Shown: positions 1 to 7,357 of the stretch, piece after piece | Position numbering within the stretch: the stretch's first letter is position 1 | Layout: each line of letters begins with the position of its first letter | NCBI GenBank assembly: GCA_002448235.1 | Contig: DIXF01000013.1 | Span: 1-64,000 of the forward strand | Source: Syntrophaceae bacterium UBA6087 | GTDB lineage: Bacteria > Desulfobacterota > Desulfomonilia > UBA1062 | Reading direction: 5' to 3' | Length of the DNA stretch: 64,000 nt | The notes under the pieces: generated by a model | Databases searched by the model: none | Told to the model about the DNA's origin: nothing | Seen by the model: only the letters and a program-made list of their open reading frames with translations | Made by a program: the position numbers and the translations under genes

Positions 1-2
1 CC

Positions 3-761
3 CTATTTGATGACAGGCCCTAGTACTTCAGATATGACATTGCTGTCTAAATAGGCAGCGAATAACTCAACATAGTCAATCTCTGGTGGTATTATTTTAT
101 CGTACCCGTTTTGTATTATTACGCCATTGAATAAGTAGGCTTCAGCTATGAGGTGAAACATTTTGAGAGGTATGTAAACATGTTCATTTTGAAGAATTGT
201 TATAAGAAATATTTCCCGAAATGGTGCTGCTGATATTGCTTTAATTAATTCCGGAATGAAAAAGATGTCATACATATTGTTTTTATTGATTAGGCGAAGT
301 AAACCTGTTTTGTCTTCAATTATTAGGTTTGTATGTGACAAATATTTTTGAGAGGTTTTTAAAAGTTCGGATTTGGAAATGATTCGTTCTGCAACACCAT
401 ATGCACATTTGCTAGTTGGTGGCATTTCCTGATGAATGGCTGGAACATTTTCAGCCTGAACAACACCGTCTTCATCAATTAGATCAATTTCTGTGACGTT
501 TAAAATCTTCCCATCATCCTTGTGTCTGAAATTGTTACCACTAAGTAATTCCTCTGTATAACCTGCTATATTATCTATTCTTGCGTTTGTCTCTGAGAGA
601 TAGTATTCGGTTACTTCGACGCCAAAATATGATGAGTTTGGAAAGTAACGCACAATAAAGTCAGGATTTTCGGAATCCTTTACTTTATCGAATGAACGAT
701 CAGCATATACTAAATCGAAAATGCGTCGTTCTTGTTGCTTTTTAGAGTTAGTTTCCAACAT
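3..761 (-). CDS. Integron cassette ORF 1, unknown function (252 aa)
   Basis: I do not recognise this protein. It has no signal peptide or membrane segment, is rich in acidic and aromatic residues, and its DNA is clearly more AT-rich than the chromosome to the right. It lies directly after an attC site (796-852), and its ATG is about 40 nt inside the cassette boundary, as is usual for integron cassettes. The stop codon TAG is at 5-3, so its own attC would fall just outside the window. No clear ribosome-binding site precedes the ATG. A 24-codon out-of-frame ORF starts just upstream at about 787 and overlaps the start; it could act as a leader but this is speculative. The reading frame itself is well supported; function is unknown. 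Confidence 0.75.
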   Translation of the reverse strand: MLETNSKKQQERRIFDLVYADRSFDKVKDSENPDFIVRYFPNSSYFGVEVTEYYLSETNARIDNIAGYTEELLSGNNFRHKDDGKILNVTEIDLIDEDGVVQAENVPAIHQEMPPTSKCAYGVAERIISKSELLKTSQKYLSHTNLIIEDKTGLLRLINKNNMYDIFFIPELIKAISAAPFREIFLITILQNEHVYIPLKMFHLIAEAYLFNGVIIQNGYDKIIPPEIDYVELFAAYLDSNVISEVLGPVIK

Positions 762-795
762 TCTACACTCGCTACAACAGCCATTGGTTTATACT

Positions 796-852
796 ATCCA
801 ACGTGGGCATCACCGGCGGCTGTAAGCCGTCCGGTGGATGACCTTGTTAGCA
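796..852 (-). repeat. Integron attC recombination site (59-base element)
   Basis: Read on the minus strand, this 57-bp site starts with TGCTAAC (852-846, R'' box) one base after the TAA stop of the upstream cassette ORF. It ends with GTTGGAT (802-796, R' box, fitting GTTRRRY). Between them is an imperfect palindrome: CATCCACCGGACGG pairs with CCGCCGGTGATG around a short loop, with single unpaired bases on one arm. Such extrahelical bases are the hallmark of attC hairpins recognised by IntI. The R'' box is the exact inverse of GTTAGCA at 1286-1280, the start of the same cassette, as expected when a circular cassette has been inserted. Confidence 0.88.
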
Positions 853-853
853 T

Positions 854-1264
854 TTATTTCTTTAGTTTTCTGAAAAGCCACCAATGCAATTCCATATTTG
901 GATTGTCAATATGGTCATTTGCAATATGAGTTTGCTCAGTAGCATTTATAAATCTTTGGTCTGCTAATGAAATCCGTTTTTTAACCTTGGTCAAATCATC
1001 CTCTGATGCATACTGCAAAGCCTTGAAAAGTTCTGATCTAGCCCAAAGATCGTGATCATATTCTTCGCTGGACCCAATGTCGTTAACGCTTGATTGTTCA
1101 ATATATGCTACGGATTCCTCCCACCAGGATACATATGCTTCCAAACCTTCCTTCGCCTTATCATATGAATAGCCCTCTAGCATGAAAAAGCGGGTCAAAG
1201 CTGAAATCTCGTTCCCTCTTTCACTCAATCTATTTAATTCTTGTTTTATACTATATTTTGACAT
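854..1264 (-). CDS. Integron cassette ORF 2, unknown function (136 aa)
   Basis: A 136-aa, soluble, largely helical protein with many charged and Trp residues (for example VSWWEES and ELHWWLF). I do not recognise a family. It fills almost all of a 484-bp cassette running from 1285 to 802: the ATG is 16 nt after the GTTAGCA boundary and the TAA stop abuts the attC. Composition is AT-rich like the neighbouring cassette. There is no obvious Shine-Dalgarno sequence, which is common in cassettes. No function is proposed. Confidence 0.75.
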   Translation of the reverse strand: MSKYSIKQELNRLSERGNEISALTRFFMLEGYSYDKAKEGLEAYVSWWEESVAYIEQSSVNDIGSSEEYDHDLWARSELFKALQYASEDDLTKVKKRISLADQRFINATEQTHIANDHIDNPNMELHWWLFRKLKK

Positions 1265-1279
1265 AGCTACTGAAGTCGA

Positions 1280-1286
1280 TGCTAAC
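1280..1286 (-). other. Cassette boundary (GTTRRRY-type crossover site, attI or preceding attC end)
   Basis: GTTAGCA on the minus strand is the perfect complement of the R'' box TGCTAAC at 852-846 and marks where the second cassette was inserted (cut G^TTAGCA). Whether it is the end of an attI site or of another attC is unclear: no attC-like hairpin is seen immediately to the right. Confidence 0.65.
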
Positions 1287-1740
1287 AGTTTTAATAGATG
1301 GAAAATTTTCCACCTATTCTCATATTAAACTATAAAACATGGAAAATGGGGCATCGTATTTTCCATCTATGCTTATTAATTTATTGATGGCATGGAAAAC
1401 AAGGGCAATAAAAAGTTTATCCCTGACCCCAAAACTGAAACCGATGGATCGGGTAGGACAGGTACTCTGATATCAAAGCCGGCTCCGGCAGAAAAACGAG
1501 CGCACTCCGTACGTGCCGGGTGAATGAAATTGTAGATGGTCGTCTCCTCTTGACAGCATGATTCATTCGATCCTGGTGCGTGGATTCGTGGGGCATTACA
1601 ATCAGATCGTGAATTATAATATTAACATATGGTTAGTTCTGAGTAAAGGAAGAGTATCAGTCGGCTGCCAAAGTCAGTTTTTGCTGATGGCTCTTGGTGT
1701 CGGATGAGGCGGAGACGGGAAGCATCCTCCCGTTGGGATG
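1287..1740. other. Non-coding region right of the cassette array
   Basis: No convincing gene is seen here. Between 1295 and 1398 the motif TGGAAAA (or its complement) occurs five times: TAGATGGAAAAT at 1295-1306, immediately followed by TTTTCCA to form the palindrome GGAAAATTTTCC; ATGGAAAAT at 1339-1347; ATTTTCCATCTA at 1358-1369, the exact inverse of the first copy; and CATGGAAAAC at 1391-1400. This could be a promoter/operator region for the cassettes. From about 1430 the composition returns to chromosomal GC. In a standard integron, intI would lie here on the plus strand, but no integrase reading frame is present. Confidence 0.5.
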
Positions 1741-1771
1741 AAAAGAAGAGCCCGGAGGTTGGTCCGGGCTC
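1741..1771 (-). terminator. Rho-independent terminator of the 1814-3544 gene
   Basis: On the minus strand GAGCCCGGA and TCCGGGCTC form a perfect 9-bp stem with a 6-nt loop, followed by TTCTTTT. It lies about 40 nt beyond the stop codon of the leftward gene. Confidence 0.85.
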
Positions 1772-1813
1772 ACTGCATTGAAGGGTCGACCTAAGACCGG
1801 ATAAGAATCTTTT

Positions 1814-3544
1814 TTAGCGCCTCGTCCTGGACAGCGACTTCATCGTTTCCGTGAGCGGGTGCTCTTCCGGCAGGTGGTCGGGCACCGGGCTCTCGATGAT
1901 GTACGTGTCGTTGTTTTCTATCGGGAGCACGTTGAGCGTGTCGGCGTAGGATATCCAGTGGGGCAGGTTGAGTTTTTTGCCCTGCGGGTGGTTCCAGGTG
2001 CGGTACCAGAAGAGGTCGTTGACCGACTTTCTCTTGTCCATTGCCTGGCGCTCGGCGATCATGGCGTCCTGCTCGCGCTTGGCGCAGATGGAGATGACGG
2101 CCTGCATCTTGTCGCCCGGCGTGATGGCCGGGGCGAGGATGTCGGTGAACCCGACCGCGTTGTCCGTTGCAAGCTGCTCGGCGCTGTCGAGGAGCTCGGC
2201 GGAGTGGATCGGGCCGGTCATGCAGAAGGCTCCGTACTTAAGGTCGTCGCCCTTGGGGATGTCGGTCGTTCCGTCGAGGTGGATGGAGTTCAGGCCGCAC
2301 TGGATGGCTTCGCCCACGGCATGCTCCACGACGTCGATCGCCAGCTTGCGCTTTTTCACGATGCCCATGTCGACGGCGAGGAATACCACCCTGTGGCCGT
2401 CTTCCCTGGGCTTGAGCACCTTCTTGCCCATGTCGATGATGATCTCCGCATACTGCTTGTAGGCCTGGTAGTCGCAGGCGGCGAACATGGGATTCTGCCT
2501 GTTCGTCTCATACGCGTCGAGCACCTCGGTGAAGGCCTTGTCCATCCCTCTCTTGACGCGGTTTCTCATGAGCGAGAGGACGAGCTTGCCCCTGGGCGTT
2601 GTGCCGTCCATGATGTGGATCTTGACGGCCTCGCGCACGCCCAGCTTGCTTAAGGTGAAGTTGCAGCTGTCCACGAAGTTGTCGATGACCCTGTCCGGAA
2701 CAGCCAGGCTGAAGTCGGCGTTGCGGCGCTCGCTCTTGCGCTCGATGAGCTTGGCGCCTGCAAGTGCCATTGTCTGGGGCTCGAAGAATGCCCTGTCCTC
2801 GATCTGCTTGAAGCCGAGCTGGACAATGGTCACGATCTTGCCTTCCGGGTCCATGCCCGGGACCATGACGAGGTTTCTGAGCATCTCATAGCCCTCGCGG
2901 TTCGGGCCGTTCGCAAGCTCCTCGCACAGAGAGTGCCTGATCACGTTCACGCCGATGTTGCCGCCGAGCACGGCGCCGATGCCGTTGATGAGGTTGTGCT
3001 CGAAGGTGCCCATGTCGAGGTTCTCCAGGCTGCGGATGCTGGGAGGGATGGGCTTCTGGCGCAAGGAGAGGATGTCCATGAAGTCGCCCTTGTAGCCCGT
3101 GTTTATCAGCACGACCGTTGCGAAGGCGTTTTCTGCAAACCGCTCGCACGCCTTGGCCACCTTCATCGCCGCGCAGGCGTCCCGGCACTCGGAGTTGAAG
3201 GTCCAGTCGAAGTACATGCCCTGCCAGTGCTGCGAATACGTCGCGCACGTGGCTTTCAGACCGCATGCCAGAACCTGGCCGAGCTTGTACTTGTTCGGCA
3301 TCTCCTTGATGTTGAACGGCGCGAAATCCTTGCCCTTGTAGAAGCTCGAGCGCCAGATGTGGCGGACGGCCTGGTTCTGCTTTTCCGTGATGGAGGTCGG
3401 GCAGATCAGGTAGGGGATTTCGCAGGTGCCGGGATGGCTCTCCGGATACCACTGCGACCGGTGCACCGCGGCGTTGCCTTCCAGGGCGATCTTCCTCCCG
3501 TCTTGTTTTCCGTATACCCCGCTTTCATTCTGTTTTTTAACCAT
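1814..3544 (-). CDS. Conserved-looking protein of unknown function, TetR-linked (576 aa)
   Basis: I cannot assign this protein to a family. It has no signal peptide or evident membrane segment, and has many Cys residues in the N-terminal third (an ATCATYSQ segment and a CRDACAAMK segment). Repeated Gly/Asp-rich turns such as HIMDGTTPRGK and HLDGTTDIPKGDD suggest a large alpha/beta enzyme; the two DGTT motifs about 140 residues apart may mark duplicated or paired active-site elements (inference). Codon use and GC match the chromosome. It follows a TetR regulator on the same strand, 87 bp downstream of it, and ends in a strong terminator, so the pair is probably one regulated unit. The role of TetR proteins suggests it acts on, or responds to, a small molecule. 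Confidence 0.8.
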   Translation of the reverse strand: MVKKQNESGVYGKQDGRKIALEGNAAVHRSQWYPESHPGTCEIPYLICPTSITEKQNQAVRHIWRSSFYKGKDFAPFNIKEMPNKYKLGQVLACGLKATCATYSQHWQGMYFDWTFNSECRDACAAMKVAKACERFAENAFATVVLINTGYKGDFMDILSLRQKPIPPSIRSLENLDMGTFEHNLINGIGAVLGGNIGVNVIRHSLCEELANGPNREGYEMLRNLVMVPGMDPEGKIVTIVQLGFKQIEDRAFFEPQTMALAGAKLIERKSERRNADFSLAVPDRVIDNFVDSCNFTLSKLGVREAVKIHIMDGTTPRGKLVLSLMRNRVKRGMDKAFTEVLDAYETNRQNPMFAACDYQAYKQYAEIIIDMGKKVLKPREDGHRVVFLAVDMGIVKKRKLAIDVVEHAVGEAIQCGLNSIHLDGTTDIPKGDDLKYGAFCMTGPIHSAELLDSAEQLATDNAVGFTDILAPAITPGDKMQAVISICAKREQDAMIAERQAMDKRKSVNDLFWYRTWNHPQGKKLNLPHWISYADTLNVLPIENNDTYIIESPVPDHLPEEHPLTETMKSLSRTRR

Positions 3545-3631
3545 AGTTCCTCCCTCTTAAGTTGTAGTGATCATTGATGATGAAAAACGGACAACCTTTT
3601 TGAATGATATGCCTCTGATGCTATAGGGGCC

Positions 3632-4648
3632 CTATGCGCCCCGTTCCTCCGGCGGGATAAAAAAACGTTTCCCGCTGGTTTTTTCGCCGACAAACCCGTT
3701 GAACAGTATCTCCAGGATCGCAGGCAGCTCATCCCGCAGGGGATACCCCATGCCGGACTGCAGCCATTTGTACACGACCCCGTCGATGAAACCCATGGTG
3801 CCGTAAAACGTGGTGTAGAAGTTCATGGACTTCACCTTGCTGCCCGCGTTCAGAGCGACGATGCGCTCCTTGAGCATGGGCAGCCGGTGAAGGATGGTAT
3901 GATAAAACATCGCCTTTCCGCCCGGTTTGTACATGATCTCTTCTTTCTGGATCAGGCGGTAGAGCAGGTGGTTGTTTTCGATGAACCGCACCCAGCACGA
4001 GAGCGCTTCCTCTGCCAGGATGAGGATGTCGTCGGCCTTCAGGAGAATATCGCTGAAGATGGCGACGATCTCGGTGGTCTTTTCCGTCAGGAGCTGCTCC
4101 AGGAGATCTTCCTTGGTCTTGAAGTTGCGGTAGACCGTGCCCTTGCCGACCCCGCTCAGGGTGGCGATCTCGTCGACCGTGGTGTTGTGGAAGCCCTTTT
4201 CGACAAAGAGCTGAAGCGCGGCGTTGAATATGTTCTCCCGGTTGGTGAGCGGGGCTGCCTTTTTGCCTTTCTGCCCGGCAGGGTAGGCATGGGCGAAGAT
4301 TATGCGGAGCCTCCCGGGTGAGAGCGAGATCCTGTCGAGGTTTGCGAGCGATGCCTCATCGACCGCAGCCCGGAAAATCACGGGCGCGTCTTCGCTCAGG
4401 CCCTTTTCCTCCAGACAGGCGGCGATCTCTTCCAGGAGCGAAGAAAGCCACCCTTCGGCCTGGGTCTCGAAGTCGCCTCTGCTGGCGGATTTCGCGCGAA
4501 TGAGTGAAAGGTTTTCTTTGATATGAAGCCGGAAGGCCTCTTCGTCCGGGTGTCCGTCAGGAGAGAAGCAGTTTCCTGTTTCGGCAGAGAGATCGAAACG
4601 CCTTTCCCCGGATTCGAGATGCTTTGTACCTGGATCGCCCTTATCCAT
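3632..4648 (-). CDS. TetR-family regulator with long N-terminal extension (338 aa)
   Basis: A TetR/AcrR DNA-binding domain lies near residues 137-184 (TVDEIATLSGVGKGTVYRNF, then KTKEDLL). A ligand-binding helical domain follows to the C-terminus. The roughly 130 residues before the helix-turn-helix are unusual, since TetR proteins normally start with it. I place the start at 4648 because GAGGAG lies about 9 nt upstream of that ATG, whereas the in-frame ATG at 4666 has no ribosome-binding site and sits against the operator. A 14-bp palindrome at 4676-4689 suggests autoregulation. The 576-aa gene lies just downstream on the same strand and is the likely target. Confidence 0.85.
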   Translation of the reverse strand: MDKGDPGTKHLESGERRFDLSAETGNCFSPDGHPDEEAFRLHIKENLSLIRAKSASRGDFETQAEGWLSSLLEEIAACLEEKGLSEDAPVIFRAAVDEASLANLDRISLSPGRLRIIFAHAYPAGQKGKKAAPLTNRENIFNAALQLFVEKGFHNTTVDEIATLSGVGKGTVYRNFKTKEDLLEQLLTEKTTEIVAIFSDILLKADDILILAEEALSCWVRFIENNHLLYRLIQKEEIMYKPGGKAMFYHTILHRLPMLKERIVALNAGSKVKSMNFYTTFYGTMGFIDGVVYKWLQSGMGYPLRDELPAILEILFNGFVGEKTSGKRFFIPPEERGA

Positions 4649-4675
4649 TCCCCGATAACTCCTCACATAAAAAAA

Positions 4676-4689
4676 ACGGACTAGTCCGT
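4676..4689. promoter_or_regulatory. Palindromic TetR-type operator
   Basis: ACGGACTAGTCCGT is a perfect 14-bp palindrome about 28 bp upstream of the regulator's start codon. Symmetric sites with a GGACTAGTCC core are typical of TetR/AcrR repressors. Binding here would block transcription of the regulator and the gene behind it (inference). Confidence 0.6.
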
Positions 4690-4975
4690 CCTATAAAACA
4701 TCATTCGCCCGGTGTCAATGGATATTGCACAAAATAAAGTGGCCTATGGGAAGGCCTCCTATAACTGCTGGAATAAAGAGGCCCTATCGCTCGCCGGTAT
4801 GACCGATCCGGAGCCTTCCGATACATGCGGGCAACCTTAACTCTAAATTTATCCAAAATTAATCGGGATAGTATTTATTCTGTAAAGCATTATACTGATA
4901 GCTCAGCGAATGGCGATTCAAGGGCAATGAGGTGTACGGATACTGTCGGGAATCCATACCGGGGAGATTTATGGC
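4690..4975. other. Intergenic region, probable promoter of the exported protein
   Basis: No gene is seen. There is a GGCCTC/GAGGCC inverted repeat (around 4752 and 4781) and a TATACT -10-like hexamer near 4891, which could serve the rightward gene at 4976. No confident -35 element. Confidence 0.3.
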
Positions 4976-5338
4976 ATGAAGAGGATTATCGGGATATTGC
5001 TGCTCATCGTTTTTATCGGCTGCGGGACTGTCGTCTTTGCCGAAGACCTGGAAGTAGACTGCGACTGCAAGAAGGGAGGGCTGGGCCTTCCCATCGGAAA
5101 GTTCATCATCGGCGTCGGCTTCAGCCGGTACAACGCATTACCCGGCTGCGACCAGAGCATCGGCATCGGCCTGGGCATCGGGAAAGAGACGGCCCGCGTT
5201 CAGTTCGGATTCGGCTTCAACCAGGGTGTATTCGCGCTTGGCGTAGGGGTGAAAGGCCCGGAAAAGATGACCTTTGTCGGTCCGGTCATCGGGTACGACT
5301 ACGGCGACTGCAGGATGGTATGGCCCTTCGAGGAATAG
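4976..5338 (+). CDS. Small glycine-rich exported protein (120 aa)
   Basis: Residues 1-22 form a signal peptide (MKR, then a hydrophobic stretch ending VVFA-ED). The mature part is Gly-rich with alternating hydrophobic positions (GIGLGIGKETARVQFGFGF), suggesting beta strands, and contains Cys at DCDCKK and PGCDQ. GGGGAG 9 nt before the ATG fixes the start. No family recognised. It is followed by a lipoprotein gene on the same strand, so both probably act in the envelope. A TTGTAC/TATTAT pair near 5345-5374 may give the lipoprotein its own promoter. Confidence 0.75.
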   Translation: MKRIIGILLLIVFIGCGTVVFAEDLEVDCDCKKGGLGLPIGKFIIGVGFSRYNALPGCDQSIGIGLGIGKETARVQFGFGFNQGVFALGVGVKGPEKMTFVGPVIGYDYGDCRMVWPFEE

Positions 5339-5444
5339 TTTTCATTGTACAGCAGACGGGGAATGCTTTATTATATTGATATCGGGAGTTTTCATTCTAA
5401 TCATACTACTGTCATGGCAAAATGACTTGGGAAGGGGGTTATCG

Positions 5445-6335
5445 ATGCATATTCGCAAGGTCCTTTACGTCCTGCCCCTGCTGGTTTCGGTCAGCCTCAC
5501 GGGAGGATGCGCCGCGAAGATCGCCAAGATGTCGGTCGACAGCATGAAGCCCATCATGGTGGAGATGCGGAACGCCACGAACAAGAACCGAGACGCGCAG
5601 CTGATCTTGGACGCGATGCCGGCAATGCTCGTCCAGATGGACGGCTTCATCGGTGTATCGCCGGAGAACCGCTATCTCCTCACGAGCGCGGCAGAGGCCA
5701 ACATGGGATACGCGTTCCTGACCGTCGAAGACAAGGACAAAGGGCGGGCGAAGTTCCTCTATCTCAAGGCGCGGGACTACGCGCTGCGCAACCTCATGCT
5801 GAACAAGACCTTCCGGAAGGCATACGAAGGGGGCGACATCGAGGAGTTCACCCGCGCGCTGAATACGATCCACAAGCGGGATGTTGGACCGCTGTACCTC
5901 GCGACGAACAGCTGGATGATGTGGATCAACCTCGCGCATGCCGATGAGCCGGCGGCCCTGAAGGACCTTCCCAGGGTCGAGGCAATGATGGACCGTGTCC
6001 TTGTCCTCGACGACACGCATTACTACGGAGGCGTCCACGCCCTGCTCGGGACGTACTACGTGGCCCGGCCCGAGATGTTCGGAGGGCAGCCCGAGGACGC
6101 AAAGGCGCATTTTCAGGAGGCCTTCGATATCTCCGAGTCCAAATACCTGCTGTGGCACTATCTCTATGCCAGGTACTATGCGGTATACGTCAAGGACAGG
6201 GAGCTCTTCGTCTCCACTCTGAACAAGATCATCGCCGCTCCTCCGGATATCCTGCCCGAAGAGACATTCGCGAACGCGGCGGTCAAGAAGAAAGCGTCAA
6301 GCCTGCTCCTCCAGGTAGACGACTATTTTCGCTGA
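5445..6335 (+). CDS. TatT-like (TRAP-associated TPR) lipoprotein (296 aa)
   Basis: The start is ATG 5445, preceded by GGAAGGGGG. The N-terminus has a signal peptide ending in a lipobox (SLTGGC), so it should be lipid-anchored. The rest matches the TAtT family (periplasmic lipoproteins with hidden TPR repeats described in Treponema with TRAP transporters): the phrases AMPAMLVQMDGFIGVSPENR, LYLKARDYALRNL, TNSWMMWINL and GGVHALLGTYY are at the expected places. In Treponema the partner is a TRAP substrate-binding protein (TatP); no TRAP genes occur in this window, so the partner, if any, is elsewhere. An ABC uptake operon starts 62 bp downstream, but a terminator separates the two. Confidence 0.8.
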   Translation: MHIRKVLYVLPLLVSVSLTGGCAAKIAKMSVDSMKPIMVEMRNATNKNRDAQLILDAMPAMLVQMDGFIGVSPENRYLLTSAAEANMGYAFLTVEDKDKGRAKFLYLKARDYALRNLMLNKTFRKAYEGGDIEEFTRALNTIHKRDVGPLYLATNSWMMWINLAHADEPAALKDLPRVEAMMDRVLVLDDTHYYGGVHALLGTYYVARPEMFGGQPEDAKAHFQEAFDISESKYLLWHYLYARYYAVYVKDRELFVSTLNKIIAAPPDILPEETFANAAVKKKASSLLLQVDDYFR

Positions 6336-6340
6336 ACCAT

Positions 6341-6385
6341 GGCCGTATTCATGAAACTTCCCTCTTGTGAATACGGCCGTTTTTA
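6341..6385 (+). terminator. Rho-independent terminator after the TatT-like gene
   Basis: GGCCGTATTC (6341-6350) and GAATACGGCC (6369-6378) form a perfect 10-bp stem with an 18-nt loop, followed by GTTTTTAT. It lies 5 bp after the lipoprotein stop and directly before the transporter operon. Confidence 0.8.
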
Positions 6386-6397
6386 TCAAAGGCAGCC

Positions 6398-7357
6398 ATG
6401 AGACAATACATCGTCAGGCGCATCCTCTACTCGCTCCTCATCCTGTTCTTCATATCCATCTTCATCTTTGCCCTGGGCAGGGTGCTGCCCGGCGATCCGG
6501 TGCAGGCCGTGCTCATGACCTCGCGGATGGGGCCGATCGACGCCGAGGTCGTAGCCGACCTCAAGGCCCAGTTCGGGCTGGATAAGCCCCTGCCCGTGCA
6601 ATATCTCGTGTGGGTCTCGAGCTTTATCCTGGGTGATTGGGGCGTGTCCATCGCGAGCGGCGAGGACGTCCGCGAGATGTTCATGCACCGGCTGCCCATC
6701 ACCCTGGAGCTTTTCCTCGGCTCGGTTTTCTGGGCGTGCATCATCGGGTTCCCGTTCGGGATCGTATCCGCGCTCAAGCGCAATTCGTGGCTCGATGTCT
6801 CGCTGACTACCGGCGCCATCATCGGCGTTTCCATCCCGGTGTTCTGGGAGGGGATCGTGGCGATCTACCTCTTCGCCGTCGTGTTCCGCATCTTTCCGCC
6901 GTCCGGCTACGTGCCCTTTTCCGAGAGCATGAGCGGCAACCTCCTCTCCGTCGCGATGCCTACCTTTATCATGGGCACCCAGGGGGCGGGGCTTTTGTGC
7001 AGGTTTGTCCGGTCGAGCCTGCTGGAGGTCATGAACCAGGATTACATCCGGACGGCCTACGCCAAGGGCCTGCGGAGGGCGGGCGTCATCTTCAAACACG
7101 CCCTGAAGCCCGCCATGATCCCCGTGGTCACGGTCGCCGGCCTTACCTGGGGCTATGTGGTGGCCGGGGCCTTCCTCGTGGAGTACATGTTCGCCATCCC
7201 GGGCCTGGGGCGGATGGGCGTCAATGCGATCTTCGCGAAAGATTTCCCGGTCATCCAGGCAACCCTGGTCATGGTTGCGGTCAACATCCTGGCCGTGAAC
7301 CTCATCGTGGACCTCCTGTACGGCTACCTCGACCCGAGGGTGAGGATACAGCGATGA
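6398..7357 (+). CDS. dppB: ABC transporter permease, DppB/OppB family
   Basis: A 319-aa membrane protein with six predicted transmembrane segments. It begins RQYIVRRILYSLLILFFISIF, the classic DppB start, and has the permease EAA-loop signature at about residues 205-225 (DYIRTAYAKGLRRAGVIFKHALK). It forms half of the membrane channel for uptake of peptides, nickel or similar small solutes, together with the DppC-like subunit. First gene of a five-gene operon (permease, permease, ATPase, ATPase, binding protein); its stop overlaps the next start (ATGA at 7354-7357), implying translational coupling. Substrate cannot be read from the permease. Confidence 0.93.
   Translation: MRQYIVRRILYSLLILFFISIFIFALGRVLPGDPVQAVLMTSRMGPIDAEVVADLKAQFGLDKPLPVQYLVWVSSFILGDWGVSIASGEDVREMFMHRLPITLELFLGSVFWACIIGFPFGIVSALKRNSWLDVSLTTGAIIGVSIPVFWEGIVAIYLFAVVFRIFPPSGYVPFSESMSGNLLSVAMPTFIMGTQGAGLLCRFVRSSLLEVMNQDYIRTAYAKGLRRAGVIFKHALKPAMIPVVTVAGLTWGYVVAGAFLVEYMFAIPGLGRMGVNAIFAKDFPVIQATLVMVAVNILAVNLIVDLLYGYLDPRVRIQR

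Noticed and set aside
1859..2653. Plus-strand 264-aa frame opposite the 576-aa gene
   Set aside because: It is an antisense GC-rich shadow: Val/Gly/Asp/His-rich with no ribosome-binding site, while the minus frame has a regulator and terminator.
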